This document shows positions 6,444-11,335 of a stretch of DNA of 11,335 nt, in pieces. Each line of letters starts with the position of its first letter. Positions within the stretch are counted from its first letter, which is position 1. Source of the stretch: CAZTPJ01 sp964614515 (GTDB lineage Bacteria > Planctomycetota > Phycisphaerae > Phycisphaerales > UBA1924); the NCBI GenBank assembly GCA_964614515.1, contig CAZTPJ010000097.1, positions 1 to 11,335 of the forward strand, in the 5' to 3' direction. The notes below the pieces were generated by a model. The model had not been told where the DNA came from. It did no database searches and worked only from the letters and a program-made list of their open reading frames with translations. Made by a program: the position numbers and the translations under genes.

Positions 6444-8687
6444 ATGGCGCAGGCTTTCGATACGCTGAAGATCATCGAACAGTTCGGCCCGCACCGCAGC
6501 TATTCGAGCGGCACGCGGTTGGCGACCAACGTGGAGCCCGACCGCATCGTGAACACCCACTGCTGCTTTTGCGGGCAGCAGTGCGGCATTCAGCTCAACG
6601 TTAAGGACAACGAGGTCATCGGCTTTGAGCCGTGGTACGAGTTTCCGTTCAACCGCGGCATGCTCTGCCCCAAAGGTGTAAAGCGATATCTTCAAGGCTC
6701 GCACCCGGACAGGCTGTTGCACGCGTATCGGCGCGACCCGGCCGCGCCGTCGGGCTTTCGCTCGCTTGCGTACGAAGAGGCAGTTCAGCTTGTGGCTGAC
6801 GCGATCGATCGGATTCAAGCCGAGCATGGCCGGGACGCCTTTGCCATCCTTACCGGCGCCAGCCTGACCACAGAGAAGGCCTACCTGATGGGCAAGTTCG
6901 CACGCGTGTGCCTGCGGACGGCCAACATCGATTACAACGGCCGGTTGTGCATGGTCAGCGCGGCCGCCGGCAACAAGCTGGCCTTCGGCATCGACCGTGC
7001 CGCCAATCCCTGGAACGACATGCTTAATTCAGACGTGATCTGGATTAGCGGCGCGAACGTGGCCGAGTGCGCGCCGATCACGACCGAATATGTGTGGCAG
7101 GCGCGAGACAACGGGGCGCGCATTATCGTGGTCGATCCACGTATCACGCCAATCGCGCGTACGTGCGACCTGTTCCTGCCCGTCAAGCCCGGATGCGATG
7201 TGGCGCTGTTCAACGGCATCCTGCATCTGATGATTGAGCACGACTGGTTGGATCATGCCTTTATCGATCGTTGCACGGTCGGATTCGAGCAGGTGGTGGA
7301 ACACGTCAACCAGTGGACGCCGGATCGGACCGCGCGGATCACCGGCATTCCCGAAAGGTCGATCCGACAGGCGGCCGAATGGTGGGGAACGGCGAAGTCC
7401 AGCTTCCTCATGCACGCCCGCGGAATCGAGCATCACAGCCACGGCGTTCAAAACGTGTTGGGGGCGATCAACATCGTGCTCGCTTCGGGTCGCATCGGGC
7501 GGGAAGGCTGCGGCTATGCGACCATCACTGGACAGGGCAATGGTCAAGGTGGTCGTGAGCATGGCCAGAAGTGTGACCAGCTTCCCGGGGCACGTGATAT
7601 CACCAATCCGGAGCACCGCGCTTACGTCGCGCAGGTCTGGGGCGTGAAAGCCGATGATCTGCCCGGGCTGGGCGTGGACGCGTACGAGATTATTCGAAAG
7701 ATCGACCGCGGCGAGATCCGCGGCTTGCTGAGCATCTGCTTCAACCCGAAGGTCTCGTTGCCGGACAACAATTTCNNNNNNNNNNTCGATAAGCTCGACT
7801 TCTTCGTCGCCATCGATTTCTTCCTCAATGAGACCGCCCGCCACGCCGACATCGTTCTGCCTGGATCGCTGCATGAGGAGGACGAGGGCACCGTTACACA
7901 GCTTGAAGGTCGCGTGATCAAGATCAACAAGGCCGTCGATTGCCCGGGGGATGCACGGCAGGACTGGCGAATTATTCAAGACATCGCTGCGGCGCTCGGA
8001 CGACCGCATGGACTCACGTTTTCCAGTCCGCGCGAGATATTCGATGAACTGCGTGTCGCCTCGCGCGGCGGGGTTGCGGATTATTCCGGGATCACCTACG
8101 AGAAAATCGAAAAACAGTACGGCGTATTCTGGCCGTGCCCCGCCGACGACCACCCGGGCACGCCGCGCCTGTTTGAGCCCGGTTCCTGGAACCCGGTTGC
8201 AAAGGGGGCCGGCCCGTTTTACTTTCCCGACGGCAAGGCACGCTTCAACGCCGCTATGTACACGCCGCCGGCCGAAGAGGTTGATGACGAGTACCCGGTC
8301 ATCCTGACGACGGGCCGGGTCGTAAGCCAGTTCCTCTCGGGCACGCAGACCCGGCGCATCGGCCCGCTGGTGGACCAGTATCCCGAACCGCGAATCGAGA
8401 TGCATCCGCGAATGGCGGAGCCACTCGGAATACGGGACGGCGATTGGGTCACCGCGGAATCGCGCCGCGGCGACTGTACCTTACGGGCAATGGTCGTGAC
8501 GACCATCCGGCCGGACACGGTGTTTATCCCGTACCACTGGCCGGGACGAAAGAGCGCGAATCAATTGACCATTTCAGCGCAGGACCCAATCTCGAAGATC
8601 CCCGAATACAAGGTGTGCGCAGTACGCTTATGCAAAGCGGAACGCGCACCAGAGTATGCAGAGCAGTTGGAGCCGCAGCAGGGTTAG
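6444..8687 (+). CDS. Cytoplasmic Mo-bisMGD oxidoreductase, assimilatory-nitrate-reductase-like catalytic subunit
   Basis: About 747 residues, starting at ATG 6444 after AGGGG (6432-6436). The N-terminal [4Fe-4S] motif is C-x2-C-x3-C with a distant fourth Cys (Cys40, 43, 47, 75 in HCCFCGQQCG and MLCPKG). IDYNGRLCMVSAAAG at 162-175 places Cys169 as the Mo ligand, in the style of NarB/NasA/NapA (no Sec or Ser). Later come WISGANVAECAP, VVDPRITPIARTCDLFLPVK, HADIVLPG and a C-terminal molybdopterin-dinucleotide domain ending near VFIPYHWPG. There is no Tat signal, so the enzyme is cytoplasmic. No C-terminal [2Fe-2S] domain or NAD(P)H module is fused, so electrons must come through partner subunits, presumably those encoded on either side. 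Ten N at 7776-7785 interrupt it (about residue 445) without breaking the frame. Nitrate is the likeliest substrate; another oxyanion or a related Mo reaction cannot be excluded. Confidence 0.87.
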   Translation: MAQAFDTLKIIEQFGPHRSYSSGTRLATNVEPDRIVNTHCCFCGQQCGIQLNVKDNEVIGFEPWYEFPFNRGMLCPKGVKRYLQGSHPDRLLHAYRRDPAAPSGFRSLAYEEAVQLVADAIDRIQAEHGRDAFAILTGASLTTEKAYLMGKFARVCLRTANIDYNGRLCMVSAAAGNKLAFGIDRAANPWNDMLNSDVIWISGANVAECAPITTEYVWQARDNGARIIVVDPRITPIARTCDLFLPVKPGCDVALFNGILHLMIEHDWLDHAFIDRCTVGFEQVVEHVNQWTPDRTARITGIPERSIRQAAEWWGTAKSSFLMHARGIEHHSHGVQNVLGAINIVLASGRIGREGCGYATITGQGNGQGGREHGQKCDQLPGARDITNPEHRAYVAQVWGVKADDLPGLGVDAYEIIRKIDRGEIRGLLSICFNPKVSLPDNNFXXXXDKLDFFVAIDFFLNETARHADIVLPGSLHEEDEGTVTQLEGRVIKINKAVDCPGDARQDWRIIQDIAAALGRPHGLTFSSPREIFDELRVASRGGVADYSGITYEKIEKQYGVFWPCPADDHPGTPRLFEPGSWNPVAKGAGPFYFPDGKARFNAAMYTPPAEEVDDEYPVILTTGRVVSQFLSGTQTRRIGPLVDQYPEPRIEMHPRMAEPLGIRDGDWVTAESRRGDCTLRAMVVTTIRPDTVFIPYHWPGRKSANQLTISAQDPISKIPEYKVCAVRLCKAERAPEYAEQLEPQQG
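7776..7785. other. Assembly gap of ten N inside the Mo-subunit gene
   Basis: Ten N lie between codons for PDNNF and DKLDFF. Both sides are in the same frame as written, and homologues have only a few residues here, so the true gap is probably near zero to a few codons. Fixed ten-base placeholders are typical of scaffolded short-read assemblies. Confidence 0.95.
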
Positions 8688-8726
8688 TCGCCGTGTAATT
8701 TACCATCGAAGGCAGGCGGAAACACG

Positions 8727-9293
8727 ATGGCAGTTCCTGAAAACATGGGCTTCTTCATTGACCCCAGCCGCTGCATTGGATGCCAGGCTTGCGTCCAGGC
8801 GTGCGAGGAATGTGATACACACAAAGGGCACTCGATGATCCACCTGGAGTTCATCGAGCGATCGCAATCGACACAGACAACACCGGTAATCTGTATGCAC
8901 TGCCACTCGCCCACTTGCGCGGAAGTCTGCCCGGCGGACGCGATCAAGAGGTCCGCCGACGGCGTCGTTCAGAGCGCCCGCAAGCCACGCTGCATCGCAT
9001 GCAGCAACTGCGTGCTGGCCTGCCCGTTCGGCGTGCCGAAAATGAAGGTCGAGCTTGAGTTGATGATGAAGTGCGACATGTGCTACGATCGCGCGTCCGT
9101 CGGCAAGAAGCCGATGTGTGCCAGCGTCTGTCCGAGCCAGGCGCTGTTTTTTGGCACACACGAGGAAATTGAAGTCCTGCGTCCGAACGCGCGGCCGATT
9201 AATCGCTTCCGTTTCGGAGAACAAGTGGTCACGACCAGGGTCCACATGATGGTTCCGGAAGCCCGGCCAGAGTANNNNNNNNNNGGAGATTGA
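8727..9293 (+). CDS. Four-cluster ferredoxin-type electron-transfer subunit (NrfC/DmsB/NarH-like)
   Basis: A 188-residue protein after ATG 8727 with AGGCGGA upstream (8714-8720). It has 16 cysteines in four sets: Cys16-19-22-26 (CIGCQACVQAC), Cys56-59-64-68 (CMHCHSPTCAEVC), Cys89-92-95-99 (CIACSNCVLAC) and Cys116-119-131-135 (CDMCY, then CASVC). Paired crosswise as in DmsB and NrfC, these hold four [4Fe-4S] clusters wiring a membrane cytochrome to the Mo subunit. There is no signal peptide, so it works in the cytoplasm beside the catalytic subunit. The C-terminus is uncertain because ten N (9275-9284) lie six codons before the apparent stop; the true end may differ. The gene starts 39 bases after the Mo-subunit stop. 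It is probably the electron relay from cytochrome b to molybdenum. Confidence 0.9.
   Translation: MAVPENMGFFIDPSRCIGCQACVQACEECDTHKGHSMIHLEFIERSQSTQTTPVICMHCHSPTCAEVCPADAIKRSADGVVQSARKPRCIACSNCVLACPFGVPKMKVELELMMKCDMCYDRASVGKKPMCASVCPSQALFFGTHEEIEVLRPNARPINRFRFGEQVVTTRVHMMVPEARPEXXXXGD
9275..9284. other. Assembly gap of ten N at the ferredoxin/Rieske junction
   Basis: Ten N fall after the codons for EARPE, just before the apparent stop of the ferredoxin subunit and the GGAG serving the Rieske gene. The length is identical to the other gap, so it is a placeholder. The last residues of the upstream protein and the true intergenic distance are unknown. Confidence 0.95.
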
Positions 9294-9297
9294 ACGC

Positions 9298-9843
9298 ATG
9301 CGGAAGAATGTTTCACTACCAGTGCTGACACCCGATGGCGCCCCCTGGGAGAAACAGCCAAAGTGGCGGCGCGACTTTCCGATCGATGTTCCGGAGGACA
9401 ATTACGTCGCGCGACGCGATTTCACGAAGTTCATGGTGCTGACCAGTTTCGCCTTTGTCGTTGGACAGTGGTGGATAGGCGTACTCAATATGTGGCGGCG
9501 CGGCGGCCGCACATTCGACTCGCGCCGTATCGCGGCGATCGGTGATGTCCAGGTCGGCGCGGCCATATCGTTCAACTATCCCAGTCCGCACGACGCCTGC
9601 CTGCTGATTCGGACAGCAGAGGACACCTTTCTGGCTTACGGTAGTAAGTGTACACATCTGTCGTGCGCCGTGCTGCCAGACGTGGCGGCGGGTGTATTGC
9701 GGTGTCCGTGTCACAATGGCTTCTTTGAACTGACGACCGGCAGGCCCCTCGCCGGGCCGCCACGCCGCCCGCTTACGCGGATCAGGATCGCGTCACGAGA
9801 CGGACACGTGTACGCCGAGGGCGTCGAGGAGCGAACGACATGA
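9298..9843 (+). CDS. Tat-type Rieske [2Fe-2S] protein, membrane-anchored
   Basis: A 181-residue protein; ATG 9298 follows GGAG at 9285-9288. A 38-residue charged N-terminus leads into RRDFTKF (39-45), a twin-arginine motif, and a membrane helix at about 45-64, the usual arrangement of Tat-inserted Rieske proteins. The soluble domain has box I CTHLSC (118-123) and box II CPCHNG (136-141). Cluster ligands should be Cys118, His120, Cys136 and His139, with Cys123-Cys138 forming the stabilising disulfide of high-potential Rieske proteins. Box II has Asn-Gly instead of the Gly-Ser of bc1/b6f proteins, which may lower the potential. The Rieske domain should face the periplasm, on the opposite side from the Mo and ferredoxin subunits. 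The stop overlaps the next start (ATGA, 9840-9843). It is probably a further redox partner of the cytochrome b, but its electron donor or acceptor is unknown. Confidence 0.9.
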   Translation: MRKNVSLPVLTPDGAPWEKQPKWRRDFPIDVPEDNYVARRDFTKFMVLTSFAFVVGQWWIGVLNMWRRGGRTFDSRRIAAIGDVQVGAAISFNYPSPHDACLLIRTAEDTFLAYGSKCTHLSCAVLPDVAAGVLRCPCHNGFFELTTGRPLAGPPRRPLTRIRIASRDGHVYAEGVEERTT

Positions 9844-10061
9844 TGCGCCGCGCCAAGCGTGAACAGCTCAGTACGGTCATCTCCGGGATACTTTGCATCG
9901 TTCTCCTTCTCGTCGTGCTGCAGCTCTGGCTGTTGACTGCCACCATGAACGCGTACCTGGGCGGCGACACACTCGTCATTTGGCCGGCGGCGGGAGCCAG
10001 TGTAGTGTGCTTTTTTCTGAATGTTGGCTTGCTTTGGCAACTGTACCGGCTGGAGCGATGA
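9840..10061 (+). CDS. Small two-helix membrane protein (DUF6755-like)
   Basis: A 73-residue protein coupled by ATGA overlaps at both ends (9840-9843 with the Rieske gene, 10058-10061 with the transporter gene). A basic N-terminus (MMRRAKREQ) is followed by two hydrophobic helices at about residues 12-35 and 46-68, a short loop NAYLGGDTL, and a charged end (YRLER). Size, position next to a Rieske protein and shape agree with what I recall of the DUF6755 family, but I cannot confirm the match. By context it is a small accessory subunit of the membrane complex, perhaps stabilising the cytochrome b or Rieske anchor. Tight coupling argues that it is a real gene despite its size. Confidence 0.72.
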   Translation: MMRRAKREQLSTVISGILCIVLLLVVLQLWLLTATMNAYLGGDTLVIWPAAGASVVCFFLNVGLLWQLYRLER

Positions 10062-11167
10062 ATCCTTTGCCAGGTTTTGGATCACGTCAGGTGTCCTCTT
10101 TCGCGCCTGGCGATTCGCGATTGCTCAATGGAATCGCGAATCTTCATCCGGCATATTTCGCACTGGTGATGGCAACAGGCATCGTCTCGATTGCAGCACA
10201 TCTTCAGGGGCTGGAGACTATTGGGCTTGTTCTGCTCATCCTAAACGTTGCCTTCTTTATCGTCCTGATGTCACTCACGGTAATACGCGTCATCCGGTTT
10301 ACGAGACACATACTCGCCGATCTGCTCGATCACGGCCGCTGCGTCGGCTTTTTTACAACCGTGGCCGGTACATGCGTGCTCGGCAGCCAATTCCTGATAG
10401 TTCTGCCGAACCATCTGATCGCGACGGCCCTCTGGTGTCTGGGAATCGCCTTATGGTGTGTGCTCACGTACACGATATTTACGAGCTTGATAGTCAAAGT
10501 CACCAAGCCTCCCCTGCCGCAGGGAATCAACGGTGGGTGGCTGGTCGCGGTTGTCGCCACGCAATCCGTCAGCGTTCTGAGCACGCAACTCGCCCAGGTC
10601 TTTCACCCGATCAATGAGGATCTCGCCTTATTCTTCGCTCTTGCGATGTGGCTTGGCGGCGGAATGCTTTACATCTGGATCATCTCGCTGATTTTCTACC
10701 GCTACACCTTCTTTCCTCTTGAACCATCAGACCTCGCACCACCCTACTGGATCAACATGGGGGCCATGGCCATCTCCGCACTGGCCGGCACGATACTAAT
10801 CGTTGCGACGCCGAGATCAGCCCTGTTGCAGCAGATCCTCCCGTTTCTCAAGGGGCTTACTCTGTTGTTCTGGGCAACGGCCACCTGGTGGATTCCGATG
10901 TTGGTGATCCTTGGCGTGTGGCGGCACGTGTATCGACGATTTCCATTGATGTATGACCCATTGTACTGGGGCGCGGTGTTTCCGCTCGGCATGTACACGG
11001 CCTGTACCTGGCGGCTTTCGGAAGCGATCAATGTTCAATTCCTGAAAACTATCGCCACGGTGTTCCTGTGGATCGCGCTGGCCGCTTGGGTTGCCACGTT
11101 CGCTGGATTGGTCCACCGAATCTGGCCCCGCCCTGTATGCCATTCAAGCTTGTCCGGCGAAGGCTGA
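10058..11167 (+). CDS. TDT (TehA/SLAC1) family anion channel/transporter
   Basis: A 369-residue protein starting at ATG 10058, overlapping the previous stop by ATGA; the reading upstream of it lies inside the small gene and is not used. It has about ten hydrophobic helices with the family's N-terminal signature HPAYFALVMATGIVSIA (residues 30-46) and the central NGGWLVAVVATQSVSVL (158-174), followed by further glycine-rich helices (MWLGGGMLYIW). The family includes bacterial TehA (linked to tellurite resistance), yeast Mae1 and the plant guard-cell channel SLAC1, which conducts chloride and nitrate. Beside a nitrate-reductase-like enzyme, nitrate entry or nitrite exit is a reasonable job, though dicarboxylate or sulfite traffic is possible. 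It is the last gene of the operon. Family call firm, substrate inferred. Confidence 0.88.
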   Translation: MNPLPGFGSRQVSSFAPGDSRLLNGIANLHPAYFALVMATGIVSIAAHLQGLETIGLVLLILNVAFFIVLMSLTVIRVIRFTRHILADLLDHGRCVGFFTTVAGTCVLGSQFLIVLPNHLIATALWCLGIALWCVLTYTIFTSLIVKVTKPPLPQGINGGWLVAVVATQSVSVLSTQLAQVFHPINEDLALFFALAMWLGGGMLYIWIISLIFYRYTFFPLEPSDLAPPYWINMGAMAISALAGTILIVATPRSALLQQILPFLKGLTLLFWATATWWIPMLVILGVWRHVYRRFPLMYDPLYWGAVFPLGMYTACTWRLSEAINVQFLKTIATVFLWIALAAWVATFAGLVHRIWPRPVCHSSLSGEG

Positions 11168-11189
11168 ATACTCTCTTTCATTTGCTTAT

Positions 11190-11229
11190 TGTGTTAGAAT
11201 CTGGCCGCGTCAAACCAGGGTCTAGTTTG
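11190..11229 (+). promoter_or_regulatory. Weak extended -10-like element and short imperfect palindrome
   Basis: TGTTAGAAT (11192-11200) looks like an extended -10 box, without a convincing -35. It is followed at 11211-11229 by CAAACCAGGGTCTAGTTTG, an imperfect palindrome (5-bp outer and 2-bp inner stem). No U-tract follows, so it is not a normal terminator. The rest of 11168-11289 shows no gene. Confidence 0.25.
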
Positions 11230-11289
11230 CCCGCCCGGCGACAGCACCACGCTGAAACCATTGTCATCGAAGGCAAAAGTTGTATTTGA

Positions 11290-11335
11290 TTAGCGGGGTT
11301 GAAGCCGTTTGACCAGCGTTTTCGGGTCGGTGTCC
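11290..11335 (-). CDS. Possible last codons of a convergent minus-strand gene
   Basis: Read on the minus strand from the window edge, the frame DTDPKTLVKRLQPR ends at TAA (11292-11290). The basic, ordinary-looking tail would fit the C-terminus of a convergent gene, but 15 codons are too few to be sure and no family can be named. Confidence 0.25.
   Translation of the reverse strand, partial: DTDPKTLVKRLQPR

Noticed and set aside
7029..8405. Minus-strand open frame of over 450 codons opposite the Mo subunit
   Set aside because: High-GC codon use leaves the antisense frame open; the plus strand carries all the conserved Mo-enzyme motifs and the ORF crosses the N gap.
11211..11229. Rho-independent terminator after the TDT gene
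   Set aside because: The palindrome is short, imperfect and has no following T-run.
1..11335. CRISPR arrays, tRNA or rRNA genes
   Set aside because: No regularly spaced repeats and no cloverleaf or rRNA-like stretches were seen on reading either strand.

Overview
The window (about 58-60% G+C by eye) looks like a piece of a bacterial metagenome assembly. Two runs of exactly ten N inside otherwise continuous genes suggest scaffold joins. The organism cannot be fixed from the sequence. Rrf2 control, Rieske and Mo-enzyme gene content and ISL3 debris would all fit Planctomycetota or a neighbouring environmental phylum, but this is an inference and not a demonstrated assignment.

Layout. (1) Positions 1-739, minus strand: a tandem universal stress protein that runs off the left edge. 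(2) Positions 740-1559: a gene-poor stretch with decayed minus-strand debris, including an ISL3-type transposase fragment with an in-frame stop and a second short coding-looking fragment. (3) Positions 1560-1616: a sigma70-like promoter and a palindrome/tandem-repeat operator candidate. (4) Positions 1631-11167: ten intact genes plus one broken ferredoxin-like gene, all on the plus strand and tightly packed. Five of the junctions are ATGA overlaps, so this reads as one long operon. (5) Positions 11168-11335: a short intergenic stretch and possibly the last codons of a convergent minus-strand gene.

The operon has two halves. The first looks like a nitric-oxide/nitrosative-stress module: an Rrf2/NsrR-type Fe-S regulator, a hemerythrin-like protein, a large NnrS/heme-copper-like membrane protein with a DUF1858-type domain at each end, and a second hemerythrin-like protein. 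The second half is a membrane-linked molybdoenzyme: a broken ferredoxin-like gene, a NarI/HdrE-like cytochrome b subunit with a zinc-ribbon-like tail, a cytoplasmic nitrate-reductase-like Mo-bisMGD catalytic subunit, a four-cluster ferredoxin subunit, a Tat-type Rieske protein, a 73-residue two-helix protein and a TDT/SLAC1-family anion channel.

The simplest reading is a quinone-pool-linked cytoplasmic nitrate reductase (or a related Mo reductase) with its own NO-detoxifying, NO-sensing front end and an anion channel. The mixture of a NarI-like cytochrome b, a cytoplasmic Mo/Fe-S pair and an externally facing Rieske protein is not one of the textbook Nar, Nap or Nas arrangements and is the most interesting thing here. 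No nitrite reductase is visible in the window.
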